From Bacteroidales bacterium (lineage in GTDB: Bacteria > Bacteroidota > Bacteroidia > Bacteroidales > Marinilabiliaceae), in the NCBI GenBank assembly GCA_017417385.1, contig JAFPZF010000032.1:1-64000 (forward strand): a DNA stretch of 64,000 bases, given 5' to 3'. Each line of letters opens with the position of its first letter. The first letter of the stretch is position 1. The position numbers were made by a program, and so were the translations under genes. The notes under the pieces are model-generated. The model was given only the letters and a program-made list of their open reading frames with translations, was not told the DNA's origin and did no database searches. Of this stretch, positions 16,245 through 25,593 are shown one piece after another.

Positions 16245-17393
16245 ATGGCAACAAGATTCCCGTTAGAACGTTTTGCACAGGTCGAGACCCCTTTCTACTA
16301 CTACGACCTCGATGTGCTCAGGCTCACGCTCGACACCGTCGTCAGAGAGGCGGCAAAGCATGACTTCGTCGTCCATTACGCCGTCAAGGCCAACGCCAAC
16401 CCGCGTCTTCTCAACGAGATCAGGCAGGCAGGCCTCGGCATTGACTGCGTGAGTGGTGGTGAGGTGCGTTGTGCGCTCGAACATGGTTTCGACGCCAAGA
16501 AGATCGTCTTTGCCGGAGTCGGCAAGTCCGACTGGGAGATAGACCTCGCGCTCGACGCTGACATCGAGTGCCTCAACGTCGAGTCGATCCCCGAGATGGA
16601 GGTCATCAACGAGCGAGCTATGGCCAAGGGACGAGTCGCAGACATCTGCCTACGAGTCAATCCCAATGTCGATGCCCATACCCACCAGTATATCACGACT
16701 GGCATGGAGGAGAACAAGTTCGGCATCGGACTGTGGGAAGTCGAGGCAGCCTGCCGCAGGGCAGAGGAGCTGCCGTGCATCAACCTCGTCGGCTTCCATT
16801 TCCATATCGGATCGCAGATAACCGACATGTCGGCGTTCCAGGTTCTCTGCACGCGCGTCAACGAGTTGCTCAGGTGGGCCGAGGAGCATAAGATCAATCT
16901 CTCCGTCGTCAATGTCGGAGGCGGGCTCGGAGTCGACTACGAGCATCCGGACGAGATGCCGCTGCCGGACTTTGCAGACTATTTCTCGACGTTCGCACGT
17001 CACCTCGAGCTTCGCAGCGGTCAGCAGGTACACTTCGAGCTCGGGCGTAGCATCGTCGCACAGTGCGGCTCGCTCGTCACCAAGGTCTTGTATGTCAAGA
17101 AGGGTCAGAAGAAGCAGTTCGCCGTCGTCGATGCAGGAATGAACGACCTCATCAGGCCGGCGCTCTATCACGCGTACCACAAGATCGAGAACATCTCGAG
17201 CGCACTTCCAGTCGAGAAGTACGACGTCGTCGGTCCGGTCTGCGAGTCGTCAGACTGTTTCGGCAAGGAGATACAGCTCCCGGCAGTCAGCAGGGGAGAC
17301 CTGATAGCTCTACGCAGTGCGGGTGCGTACGGCGAGACGATGGCCTCGAGATACAACCTACGGAAGTTCGCTCAGGGGGTATATTCTGACTAG
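16245..17393 (+). CDS. lysA: Diaminopimelate decarboxylase
   Basis: A 382-aa PLP-dependent decarboxylase of fold type III that turns meso-diaminopimelate into lysine. HYAVKANANP (about 45-54) carries the PLP lysine, GFHFHIGSQ (about 183-191) and GGGLGVDY (about 225-232) contribute phosphate binding, ELGRSIVA (about 264-271) and GPVCESSDCFG (about 323-333) bear substrate-binding residues, and GAYGETMASRYN closes the active site. The length fits the short Bacteroidales form. It follows lysC by 21 nt and ends before a strong terminator. Confidence 0.96.
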   Translation: MATRFPLERFAQVETPFYYYDLDVLRLTLDTVVREAAKHDFVVHYAVKANANPRLLNEIRQAGLGIDCVSGGEVRCALEHGFDAKKIVFAGVGKSDWEIDLALDADIECLNVESIPEMEVINERAMAKGRVADICLRVNPNVDAHTHQYITTGMEENKFGIGLWEVEAACRRAEELPCINLVGFHFHIGSQITDMSAFQVLCTRVNELLRWAEEHKINLSVVNVGGGLGVDYEHPDEMPLPDFADYFSTFARHLELRSGQQVHFELGRSIVAQCGSLVTKVLYVKKGQKKQFAVVDAGMNDLIRPALYHAYHKIENISSALPVEKYDVVGPVCESSDCFGKEIQLPAVSRGDLIALRSAGAYGETMASRYNLRKFAQGVYSD

Positions 17394-17428
17394 AGCACGG
17401 AAGTTGTTTCAAGATACCTATTTACATA

Positions 17429-17460
17429 GGGGGCGTCTCATAGCGAGATGCCCCTTTTTT
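17429..17460 (+). terminator. Intrinsic terminator after lysA
   Basis: GGGGGCGTCTC pairs with GAGATGCCCC around ATAGC (with G-T pairing) and is followed by TTTTTT. Confidence 0.85.
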
Positions 17461-17482
17461 CGTTGGTTACGCTCGTAAATTG

Positions 17483-17517
17483 TTGACTAAACAATTTTTA
17501 ACTAAATCATTAGTCAA
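17483..17517. repeat. Perfect 8-bp inverted repeat upstream of the small exported protein
   Basis: TTGACTAA at 17483-17490 and TTAGTCAA at 17510-17517 are exact inverses, 19 nt apart, in AT-rich DNA about 155 nt before the start at 17672. GCAAACGT also occurs twice downstream (17564, 17633). These could be operator sites or a fold-back; nothing decides it. Confidence 0.5.
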
Positions 17518-17671
17518 AATTTCGTGCAGTTCGTCAAACCTTTCTGCACAATATCGTTGAATATGCAAACGTTTGTCAAAAACGCGTTATTTCAGCCCGT
17601 TTCGTCTTAGAGAAGCAAAACCTTTTCGAGTTGCAAACGTAATAATGGATAGAAAAACAACAGAAAAAACT

Positions 17672-18031
17672 ATGAAGAAATTAGTTCTAACGTTCGCCAT
17701 AGCCGTTGCAATAGTTGCAAGCGCAGTGGTTTACAGTTCACTCTCAAAGGAAGTAACGACGAATGCAGAATTTGCCGAGGCGAAATGGAGTGAAGCAATC
17801 GAGGCGCGCCTAGCGTCCCTTGCCGAGGAGACGGATGTCGTAGACGACCTCGTCTTTGATAACAATGGTCATGTCGTCATGTCCGCGACGTATTGTTGGA
17901 GTGGCGAGTCGAAGAACGGGATGGATAAGAAGGTCTTCGACTACGATGACAATGGAAACCTGAAGAGCGTCACGTCGTACGCTTGGAGTGGCAACGACTG
18001 GAAGAAGGAAGCTACGAGGAATATAAAGTAA
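17672..18031 (+). CDS. Small exported protein, DUF3836-like
   Basis: A protein of about 119 aa when started at the ATG giving MKKLVLTFAIAVAIVASAVVYSS, a normal signal peptide. An in-frame ATG 27 nt upstream (17645) would add only nine polar residues. The mature part has a helical stretch (about 30-50) and then two YCW/SYAW-type strands around VFDYDDNGNLKSVTSYAWSG. This repeated 'DxNGN..S.T.Y.W.G' pattern is that of the small exported DUF3836-like proteins of Bacteroidales, whose role is unknown. It appears to be cut short relative to such families, with only one full pattern copy. Own terminator at 18102. Confidence 0.65.
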   Translation: MKKLVLTFAIAVAIVASAVVYSSLSKEVTTNAEFAEAKWSEAIEARLASLAEETDVVDDLVFDNNGHVVMSATYCWSGESKNGMDKKVFDYDDNGNLKSVTSYAWSGNDWKKEATRNIK

Positions 18032-18101
18032 GTGATGAGGGAAACATTTTTTTGCTTTCCCTATCTCCCCGGAACTTCTTTCACACTTACGAAAGATACT
18101 G

Positions 18102-18138
18102 AAAATAGGAGTGTACAGCAATGTGCACTCCTATTTTT
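18102..18138 (+). terminator. Intrinsic terminator
   Basis: AAAATAGGAGTG pairs perfectly with CACTCCTATTTT over a 12-nt loop and is followed by T's. Confidence 0.85.
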
Positions 18139-18171
18139 GGCGTTTTTTATGATAAAAAGAAATAATTATTG

Positions 18172-18179
18172 TAATTTTG
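18172..18179 (+). promoter_or_regulatory. -7 box TAATTTTG for the glycogen operon
   Basis: TAATTTTG followed by C, 104-111 nt before the chosen ATG at 18283, with a weak TATG near the -33 position. It argues against the TTG at 18196 as a start, since transcription would begin only ~10 nt before it. Confidence 0.55.
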
Positions 18180-18282
18180 CCCCCAAAGAGGTAAATTGTC
18201 CGTCAGAGGCACTTCTCTCCTAAGCCCGAGAACGTACATATATCACCCCAAAAAGCGAATGCACGAAGAAATGAAAGAGGCT

Positions 18283-20220
18283 ATGGATTATATCGAGTTC
18301 GACAGCACCAGACTTCCTAACCTGGAATTCTCTCTGTTCAAGGAAATTTTGCAGACTAATAGAGCCGGAGCTTATACTAGTACAACTATAACTGGCTGCA
18401 ATACAAGAAAATATCATGGATTGCTAGTCTGCCCTCTTAAGCAGTTCGGCGGTGAGAGCTACGTTCTCCTCTCCTCACTACAGCCAAGCATCATGCTCGA
18501 GGAGAAGCCGTTCAACCTGGGAGTGCAGGAGTATATGGGGGGGTATTTCGAGCCGAAGGGTCACAAGTACCTCGCCAGGTATAAGGCATGTCCGACCTCG
18601 ACCATGACCTATCGAGTTGGTGGAGTCGTCATCGACCAGCAGTACACCCTCTCAGAGAAGGAGGAGCAGGTCATGATCAAATATACAGTTCGCGAAGCAT
18701 CGGAGACATTCAGGATGAGGCTGAAGCCATTCCTCGCATTTCGTTCCGTACATGCCCTCACCATGGAGAACATGGCGGTCAACACGAAGTATGAGGAGAT
18801 CAGTGGTGGTGCCGGGTTCTGCCTCTACGAAGGGTTCCCGACCCTCTACATTCAGGGCAGCAAGGCGCTCGAGTTCGTCGGGATGCCCGACTGGTATAAG
18901 GGCGTCGAGTATGAGATGGAGCGCAAGCGTGGATACGACCACGTCGAGGACCTGTACGTCCCGGGCTACTTCGAGGTCAAGCTCAAGAAGGGCGACAACC
19001 TTGTCGTCTCAGTCTCGACATCAGAAGTCTCGACAAAGGGACTCGCTACACGCTTCACGTCAGAGGTGAGCCGACGTCAGTCAAAGGACAGCATGAAGAA
19101 CATGCTCATCAATGCGGCTCAGCAGTTCATCGAGTACGAGGAGGATGGCGGTGTCATGCTCAAGGCAGGCTACCACTGGAAGAAGCCGCAGCTCCGCGAC
19201 ATGTTCCTCTCCCTGCCGTCGCTTGCAGTCTTCCAGAAGGACACCAAGGCCTATTCTGAGATTCTAAGGACAGCAATTCCGAACCTTCGTCGACTCTACA
19301 TCGACGAGGCCACGACAAACAATACATCCATAGACATACCGCTCTGGTTCTTCTACACCATCAACGAGCTCTCTAAGTATTTCGGCAAGAGCTTCAAGGC
19401 GGCAGACTATCTCGACATCATGAATGACATCGTCGAGTTCTACTGGAGCGGAATACCAGGCAAGATGTATGTCGATGAGAGCGGACTTATCTACGCAAAG
19501 CAGGAGGGGCATCCGCAGACGTGGATGAACTCCACGACGACATACGGTCTCGCAGTGACGCCTCGTTACGGCAAGGCTGTCGAGGTCAACGCATTATGGT
19601 ACAACGCAATAGCGACGCTTGTCGAGACAGCGAAGTCCGCAAGGAAGAAGACCATTGTCGAGACGTGGACACCACGACTGGAGAAGGTCGGCGAGAGCTT
19701 CCTCAGCTGCTTCGTCAACCAGTATGGATACCTATATGACTATGTCGATGGCGACTATCGTTCGCTCTCAGTCAGGCCGAACATGCTGATTGCCGCCGGG
19801 CTGGCGCACACACCGCTCAGCAAGGAGCAGAAGAAGTCGATCCTCGACCTCGTCTCTCGCGAGTTGCTGACGCCACGTGGCATCCGTAGCCTCTCGCCAA
19901 ACGACCCGAAGTATATCGGTGGCGTCGAGGGGATCCCCGACGAGCGTGCGCTTGCTCTCCATCAGGGGACGGCGTATCCGTGGCTTCTCGGCTTCTACGC
20001 CGACGTCATGGTCGACGTCCACAAAAATTCGGGGATCGGCAGGCTGAAGCGCGTCATTGAGGAGATAGAGCCAGAACTTCACGACGGTTGCGTCGGCACG
20101 ATCGCCGAGCGTTACAACGGCAATCCGCCGTATGCGGGCAACGGTGCTGTCTCGATGGCATGGAATGTTGCTGCCATCCTGAAACTCATCAAGATTGTTG
20201 AAAACTTTGAATCCAAATAA
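18283..20220 (+). CDS. Glycogen debranching enzyme (amylo-alpha-1,6-glucosidase, GH133-type)
   Basis: A protein of about 645 aa that removes alpha-1,6 branches from glycogen or maltodextrins in the cytosol. The start MDYIEFDSTRLPNLEFSL matches the usual beginning of Bacteroidales debranching enzymes; in-frame ATGs at 18259 and 18271 are possible alternatives. An N-terminal substrate-binding domain carries RAGAYTSTTITGCNTRKYHGLLV (about 27-49). The C-terminal (alpha/alpha)6 catalytic domain contains DIPLWFFYTI, HPQTWMNS, and VEVNALWYNA, the family's acidic active-site regions, and ends AYPWLLGFY and GNGAVSMAWN. It is the first gene of a four-gene alpha-glucan operon; a glycogen-synthase-like gene follows after 5 nt. 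Together these enzymes store and release glucose as glycogen. Confidence 0.93.
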   Translation: MDYIEFDSTRLPNLEFSLFKEILQTNRAGAYTSTTITGCNTRKYHGLLVCPLKQFGGESYVLLSSLQPSIMLEEKPFNLGVQEYMGGYFEPKGHKYLARYKACPTSTMTYRVGGVVIDQQYTLSEKEEQVMIKYTVREASETFRMRLKPFLAFRSVHALTMENMAVNTKYEEISGGAGFCLYEGFPTLYIQGSKALEFVGMPDWYKGVEYEMERKRGYDHVEDLYVPGYFEVKLKKGDNLVVSVSTSEVSTKGLATRFTSEVSRRQSKDSMKNMLINAAQQFIEYEEDGGVMLKAGYHWKKPQLRDMFLSLPSLAVFQKDTKAYSEILRTAIPNLRRLYIDEATTNNTSIDIPLWFFYTINELSKYFGKSFKAADYLDIMNDIVEFYWSGIPGKMYVDESGLIYAKQEGHPQTWMNSTTTYGLAVTPRYGKAVEVNALWYNAIATLVETAKSARKKTIVETWTPRLEKVGESFLSCFVNQYGYLYDYVDGDYRSLSVRPNMLIAAGLAHTPLSKEQKKSILDLVSRELLTPRGIRSLSPNDPKYIGGVEGIPDERALALHQGTAYPWLLGFYADVMVDVHKNSGIGRLKRVIEEIEPELHDGCVGTIAERYNGNPPYAGNGAVSMAWNVAAILKLIKIVENFESK

Positions 20221-20225
20221 AACTC

Positions 20226-21512
20226 ATGAAAGTATTGATGTTTGGATGGGAATTCCCACCTCACATTAGCGGCGGTCTTGGAACAGCGTGCTACGGCATC
20301 ACACGTGGCATGGCTTCCATACCTGATCTTGACGTGCTGTTCGTCGTCCCGAAGGCCTTCGGTGACGAGGATACCAGCAAGGTCGAAGGTATCATAGGTG
20401 CCAACGACATCTCTATCTACAACAAGCGAATCAGGTATAGTCAGATGAGCAAGCAGCTCGACTATATCGAAGTCGATTCGCAGCTCGTCCCATACGTCGA
20501 CCCAGACGACTACTACAAACTAAAGAGCCTCAACGTCGGCGACGGTTTCAAGTACTTCCAGACCGACGAGCAGGGTAAGTTCCACTTCTCTGGCGGCTAT
20601 GGTTCGCGCCTTCTTGAGGAGATCCGCAACTATGCCGTCATAGGCAATATCATCGCTCAGGAGAATACTTTCGACGTCATCCACGCACACGACTGGCTGA
20701 CATACCCGGCTGGCATAGCCGCCAAGGAGGCAAGCGGTAAGCCACTCGTCATCCACGTCCATGCCACGGACTTCGACCGAAGCGGTGGTAGCGTCAACCC
20801 AGTCGTCTACGATATCGAGAAGAGAGGTATGGAGGCTGCGGACAAGATCATCGCCGTCAGCAACCTTACCCGCAACACCGTCATCGAGAAATACGGCATC
20901 CCAGCTGACAAGGTCGTGACCGTCTACAATGCTGTCGACCCTATCAAGAGCGAGTTCAACAACTTCAGCCCTAAGGGAGTCGATGAGAAGATAGTCACCT
21001 TCCTTGGTCGTATCACCATGCAGAAGGGGCCAGAGTACTTCATCGAGGCAGCCTACAAGGTCCTCCAGAAGATGGACAACGTCCGCTTCGTCATGGCGGG
21101 CAGCGGCGACATGATGGAGAAGATGGTCCGCAGGGCAGCAAGCCTCAAGATCATGGACAAGTTCAGCTTCACGGGCTTCCTTCGCGGACAGGACGTCTAC
21201 TCGATGCTCAAGATGAGCGACCTCTACGTCATGCCGTCAGTCTCCGAGCCGTTTGGCATCTCGCCACTCGAGGCGATGCAGAGCGAAGTCCCAGTGCTTA
21301 TCTCGTACCAGAGTGGCGTCGCAGAGATTCTCACCTACGCTATCAAGACGGACTTCTGGGATATCGACGCAATGGCCGACGCTATGTATGGCGTCCTCAA
21401 TTATCCTTCCCTGGGTAAGATGTTCGCTAAGTACGGCAAGGAGGAGGTCGACTCGCTCAAGTGGGAAAACTCCGCCAAGCAGATTAAGAAAGTTTACGAC
21501 TCAGTCCTTTAA
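20226..21512 (+). CDS. Glycosyltransferase family 4, glycogen-synthase-like
   Basis: A 428-aa GT-B glycosyltransferase. The N-terminal MKVLMFGWEFPPHISGGLG holds the donor-phosphate loop of starch/glycogen synthases (the GGL motif), IHAHDWLTYPAG (about 153-164) is a conserved acceptor-side segment, and the C-terminal domain has FLGRITMQKGPEYFIEAA (about 258-275) and SEPFGISPLEAM (about 340-351), the retaining-GT EX7E signature. In Bacteroides and Prevotella the same gene lies between the debranching enzyme and GH57 genes and is taken to be the glycogen synthase. Whether it uses ADP- or UDP-glucose is not visible. Cytosolic, co-transcribed with both neighbours. Confidence 0.9.
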   Translation: MKVLMFGWEFPPHISGGLGTACYGITRGMASIPDLDVLFVVPKAFGDEDTSKVEGIIGANDISIYNKRIRYSQMSKQLDYIEVDSQLVPYVDPDDYYKLKSLNVGDGFKYFQTDEQGKFHFSGGYGSRLLEEIRNYAVIGNIIAQENTFDVIHAHDWLTYPAGIAAKEASGKPLVIHVHATDFDRSGGSVNPVVYDIEKRGMEAADKIIAVSNLTRNTVIEKYGIPADKVVTVYNAVDPIKSEFNNFSPKGVDEKIVTFLGRITMQKGPEYFIEAAYKVLQKMDNVRFVMAGSGDMMEKMVRRAASLKIMDKFSFTGFLRGQDVYSMLKMSDLYVMPSVSEPFGISPLEAMQSEVPVLISYQSGVAEILTYAIKTDFWDIDAMADAMYGVLNYPSLGKMFAKYGKEEVDSLKWENSAKQIKKVYDSVL

Positions 21513-21528
21513 CTCTTTAGCTACTAAG

Positions 21529-22932
21529 ATGAAAAACATTTGCTTATTCTTCGAACTTCACCAGCCCGTCAGACTTCGTAGATATCGTTTCTTCGACATA
21601 GGCAACGATCACTATTACTATGACGACTATGCCAACGAGAGCAACATCAACAAGCTCGCTCATACATGCTACCTGCCTGCCAATAAGGTCCTGCTGGAGC
21701 TGCTAAAGAAGTACAAAGGAAAATTTTCCGTGGCCTTCTCAATCTCCGGAACGATGATAGACCAGCTTAAGATCTACGCGCCGGAGGTCATCGAGAGCTT
21801 CAAGGCCCTCGCCCAGACAAAGTGCGTCGAGTTCGTCGCTGAGACATCCGCTCACTCGCTCGCATCGGTGCGTAACGCCGACGAGTTCAAGCGTCAGGTT
21901 GCTCAGCAGGTCAAGACTATCGAGGATACATTCGGACAGGTGCCAGTCGTATTCCGCAACACAGAGCTCATCTACTCTGACGGCATCGGCGAGATAGTCG
22001 CCCAGATGGGCTTCAAGGCTATGCTCAGTGAAGGCGCAAAGCAGACACTCGGCTGGAAGAGTGCCAACTATATGTACTGCAACTCCATCGAGCCAAAGAT
22101 GAAGGTCCTCGTCCGCAACTACCACATGAGCGACGACATCGCTCTCCGCTTCTCCAACCAGAGCTGGAGCGAGTGGCCGCTGACCGCCCAAAAGTTCAAG
22201 AGCTGGGCAGACGGCATCGACGGCAACGAGGAGCTCATCAACCTCTTCATGAACTACGAGACCTTCGGAGCGAACCACAGCATTGAGAGTGGCATCCTCG
22301 AGTTCCTCAAGGCACTCCCGGAAGTCTTCGTGCAGGACAGCAACTATGCCTTCACGACACCGAGCAAGGCAGCACAGAAGCTACAGTCAGTCTCGGCAGT
22401 CCACGTCCCGTCGGCTACCAGCTGGGTCGACGAGGAGCGCGACCTCACCGCCTGGCTCGGCAACGAGATGCAGAACGAGGCTGTCGACAAGCTATACGCC
22501 CTCACGCCGCTCATGGAGCGTTGCAAGGACGAGCAGCTCATCAAGGACTGGCAGTACCTTCAGTCGAGCGACCACTTCTACTACATGGGGACGAAGTTCT
22601 TCGCCAACGGCTCCAACCGTGCATATACGAGCCCATACCAGACTCCATACGAGGCCTTCATCAACTATATGAACGTTCTCAGCGACTTTGCCGAGAGACT
22701 CAAGAAGGCTGTGCCAGACGTCGATAGCGAGATAGCATCTCTCAAGGAGCAGAACGCACAGCTCCAGAGCGAAGTAAGCAGCCTCGAGAAGCAGCTCGTC
22801 AAGGCAGGCGTCGAGCCAGAGAAGAAGGCGACGGCTAAGAAGACGACCGCCAAGAAGACTGCGGAGAAGAAGGCAACGACCACCAAGGCCTCTGCTTCTA
22901 CGACTTCTAGGACTCGCAAGAAGAAGGAATAA
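21529..22932 (+). CDS. GH57 alpha-glucan enzyme with histone-like basic C-terminal tail
   Basis: A 467-aa cytosolic glycoside hydrolase of family 57. The ATG at 21529 gives MKNICLFFELHQPVRLRRYRF, with the family's N-terminal HQP motif; the frame is open further upstream but that stretch only mirrors the previous gene. FRNTELIYSD (about 145-154) contains the catalytic Glu of GH57 and LFMNYETFGANH (about 240-251) a second conserved region. After the catalytic part there is a short coiled coil (SEIASLKEQNAQLQSEVSSL, about 400-420) and then about 35 residues of Lys/Ala/Thr repeats ending RTRKKKE. The tail is unlike the enzyme family and resembles bacterial histone H1-like tails. It may bind polyanions or tether the enzyme; this is inference. 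Third gene of the glycogen operon. Confidence 0.92.
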   Translation: MKNICLFFELHQPVRLRRYRFFDIGNDHYYYDDYANESNINKLAHTCYLPANKVLLELLKKYKGKFSVAFSISGTMIDQLKIYAPEVIESFKALAQTKCVEFVAETSAHSLASVRNADEFKRQVAQQVKTIEDTFGQVPVVFRNTELIYSDGIGEIVAQMGFKAMLSEGAKQTLGWKSANYMYCNSIEPKMKVLVRNYHMSDDIALRFSNQSWSEWPLTAQKFKSWADGIDGNEELINLFMNYETFGANHSIESGILEFLKALPEVFVQDSNYAFTTPSKAAQKLQSVSAVHVPSATSWVDEERDLTAWLGNEMQNEAVDKLYALTPLMERCKDEQLIKDWQYLQSSDHFYYMGTKFFANGSNRAYTSPYQTPYEAFINYMNVLSDFAERLKKAVPDVDSEIASLKEQNAQLQSEVSSLEKQLVKAGVEPEKKATAKKTTAKKTAEKKATTTKASASTTSRTRKKKE

Positions 22933-22985
22933 CTCCCCACTCTTTATCATAATTACTATTAGCAACTACATAAACAGCATACTAA

Positions 22986-25529
22986 ATGGAAAACAAGAGG
23001 AACTTCGCTCCATCTGCCGAGCCGCTCTGGAAGTCGATTATTGTCAAGTCGAAGTTGCCAGAGGAGTTGAGCTGCTTGCACGAACTGTCCCGCAACATCT
23101 GGTGGGTGTGGAACTACGAGGCCATCGAGCTCTTCGAGGACATTGATAGCGAACTCTGGGCAAGCGTCGAGAAGAACCCGATATTGCTCCTTGAGAGGGT
23201 ATCTTACACCCGCCTCTCCGAGTTGGCCAAGAATGCTAACTTCGTAGCACGACTCAACGGCGTTTACTCCAAGTTTAAGACCTACTTGAAGCAGCCTTTC
23301 GCCTACACACCTCAGATCGCCTACTTCAGTATGGAGTACGGTCTGACCAACATTCTGAAGATTTACTCTGGTGGTCTTGGCATCCTCGCTGGCGACTACC
23401 TCAAGGAGGCTTCTGACAGCCGCGTCAACATGACGGCTGTCGGTCTGCTCTACCGCTACGGATACTTCAAGCAGAGCCTCTCTATCAACGGCGAGCAGCA
23501 GGCAATCTTCGAGGCTCAGGAGTTCCAGAGCCTCCCGCTCGACGAGGTCCGCACGTCTGACGGCAAGCTCCTCTATATACCTATCAACTTCCCGAACCGC
23601 CAGGTTCAGTTGAAGGTCTGGAGAGTCAACGTCGGTCGTATCTCTCTCTACCTCCTCGATGCTGACCATCCTCTCAACAACCCAGAGGATAGGACTATCA
23701 CGCACTCGCTCTATGGTGGCGACTGGGAGAACCGTATGAAGCAGGAGATCATCCTCGGCATGGGTGGTGTCCGTCTCCTCAATGCCCTCGGTATCACGGC
23801 AGATGTCTACCACTGCAACGAGGGTCACGCAGCTCTCCTCAACGTCCAGAGGCTCATCGACTACACCGACGCTGGTCTCTCTTTCCCAGAGGCTCTCGAG
23901 GTCGTCAAGGCTACGTCGCTCTTCACGACTCACACGCCGGTCCCTGCAGGTCATGACAAGTTCGACGAGGGTCTCGTCGGCAAGTACCTCGGCCATGCGC
24001 CAGAGCTTCTCGGCATCTCTTGGAACGACTTCATGGAACTCGGCCGTGAGAACGACGGTAAGTTCTCTATGAGCGTCCTTGCAGCTCGTACCTCTCAGGA
24101 GATGAACGGTGTCAGCTGGCTCCACGGCGAGGTCACCAAGGATATGTTCAAGCACCTCTGGCCTGGCTTCACCGCTGACGAACTTCATATCAACTACGTC
24201 ACCAACGGTGTCCACTATGGCACATGGACGAGTAGCGAGATGCAGCGCTTCAACGAGAAGTATCTCGATGCCGACCTTATGAAGGACGTCTCCAACAAGG
24301 GCTACTGGGAAAAGGTCCAGAGCGTCGACGACGCTGTCCTCTGGGATGTCCGTAAGGCTCTCAAGAAGAAACTCTTCGACTACGTCCGCGAACGTAAGGT
24401 CAGCACTCTCTACGCTACCGACGACCCTTCGCGCGCTCTCGACGTTCTCGAAGGTATCAACCCGAACGCTCTGACGATTGGCTTCGCTCGTCGCTTCGCT
24501 ACCTACAAGCGTGCACACCTCCTCTTCAGCGACCTCAACCGCCTTAGCAAGATCGTCAACAACCCTGAAAAGCCTGTTCAGTTCATCTTCGCCGGTAAGG
24601 CTCACCCTGCCGACAAGCCTGGTCAGGACCTTATCAAGATGATTGTCGAGATCTCTCATCGCCCTGAGTTCATCGGTAAGATTATCTTCCTCGAGAACTA
24701 CGATATGGATCTCGCTCACCGTCTCGTCAGCGGCGTCGACGTATGGCTCAACACGCCTACCCGTCCGCTCGAGGCTTCCGGTACGTCTGGTCAGAAGGCA
24801 GAACTCAACGGTGTCCTCAACTTCAGCGTCCTCGACGGATGGTGGTACGAGGGCTACAAGCAGGAGGCTGGCTGGGCGCTCACCGACAAGCAGACCTACC
24901 AGGACAACGGCTTCCAGAACGAGCTCGACGCATCGACGATCTACTACACGCTAGAACACGAGATCATACCTCTTTACTACGACCAGACCAACGGCGTGCC
25001 TAAGCGCTGGGTACAGTACATCAAGAACTCGCTCAACCGTATCGCGCCTGAGTTTACGACCAAGCGTATGATCACGGACTACCTCAACCGCTTCTACCTC
25101 CCGCAGGAGAAGAGGGGCAAGCTCCTCAAGGCAGACGACTTCAAGCTCGCTAAGGATCTTACGACCTGGAAGCAGAAGGTTCGCAACGTCTGGAACAAGA
25201 TCGAGGTCCTCGACGTCGATATGCCAGACATCGCCAAGGAGCAGCTCGGCATCGGTCAGATCTACCCGATCTCTATCACTCTCGACAAGGTCGACCCGGA
25301 TGTGGAGTTCGGTCTCGAGATGGTCTTCGCAAGCGGCGCCGACGAGAACAATATGAAGGTCGTTCACGCTGAGCCGTTCTCTATCGCTAAGCGTGATGGC
25401 TCGAAGGTCACCTACTCTGTCAGCCTCTCGCTGAACTACCCAGGTGTCTTCCGCTTCGGCCTCCGTATCTTCCCGAGCAACCCGCTTCTGCCTAACAAGC
25501 AGGACTTCCCGCTCCTGAAGTGGATCTAG
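22986..25529 (+). CDS. glgP: Alpha-glucan (glycogen) phosphorylase
   Basis: An 847-aa GT35 phosphorylase of the 'alpha-glucan family phosphorylase' class found in many anaerobes. It releases glucose-1-phosphate from the non-reducing ends of glycogen. YFSMEYGL (about 101-108) and GGLGILAGD (about 116-124) are N-terminal substrate regions, HCNEGHAAL (about 277-285) and TTHTPVPAGHD (about 317-327) follow, and the PLP-lysine region is TRPLEASGTSGQKAELNG (about 592-609). The last ~130 residues form an extra beta domain (GIGQIYPISITLDK ... GVFRFGLRIFP) typical of the class. It is the last gene of the operon, 53 nt after the GH57 gene, and ends at a strong terminator. Confidence 0.94.
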   Translation: MENKRNFAPSAEPLWKSIIVKSKLPEELSCLHELSRNIWWVWNYEAIELFEDIDSELWASVEKNPILLLERVSYTRLSELAKNANFVARLNGVYSKFKTYLKQPFAYTPQIAYFSMEYGLTNILKIYSGGLGILAGDYLKEASDSRVNMTAVGLLYRYGYFKQSLSINGEQQAIFEAQEFQSLPLDEVRTSDGKLLYIPINFPNRQVQLKVWRVNVGRISLYLLDADHPLNNPEDRTITHSLYGGDWENRMKQEIILGMGGVRLLNALGITADVYHCNEGHAALLNVQRLIDYTDAGLSFPEALEVVKATSLFTTHTPVPAGHDKFDEGLVGKYLGHAPELLGISWNDFMELGRENDGKFSMSVLAARTSQEMNGVSWLHGEVTKDMFKHLWPGFTADELHINYVTNGVHYGTWTSSEMQRFNEKYLDADLMKDVSNKGYWEKVQSVDDAVLWDVRKALKKKLFDYVRERKVSTLYATDDPSRALDVLEGINPNALTIGFARRFATYKRAHLLFSDLNRLSKIVNNPEKPVQFIFAGKAHPADKPGQDLIKMIVEISHRPEFIGKIIFLENYDMDLAHRLVSGVDVWLNTPTRPLEASGTSGQKAELNGVLNFSVLDGWWYEGYKQEAGWALTDKQTYQDNGFQNELDASTIYYTLEHEIIPLYYDQTNGVPKRWVQYIKNSLNRIAPEFTTKRMITDYLNRFYLPQEKRGKLLKADDFKLAKDLTTWKQKVRNVWNKIEVLDVDMPDIAKEQLGIGQIYPISITLDKVDPDVEFGLEMVFASGADENNMKVVHAEPFSIAKRDGSKVTYSVSLSLNYPGVFRFGLRIFPSNPLLPNKQDFPLLKWI

Positions 25530-25556
25530 TAGCTTAGCTTACTAAGAGTTAATAAT

Positions 25557-25593
25557 AAAATCCCGCGAGGCTCTACGCTTCGCGGGATTTTTT
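25557..25593 (+). terminator. Intrinsic terminator of the glycogen operon
   Basis: AAAATCCCGCGA pairs with TCGCGGGATTTT around a short loop and is followed by T's. Confidence 0.9.

Noticed and set aside
21253-21528. Upstream extension of the GH57 frame
   Set aside because: It is Arg/Ser-rich antiphase of the glycosyltransferase gene; the HQP motif places the start at 21529.
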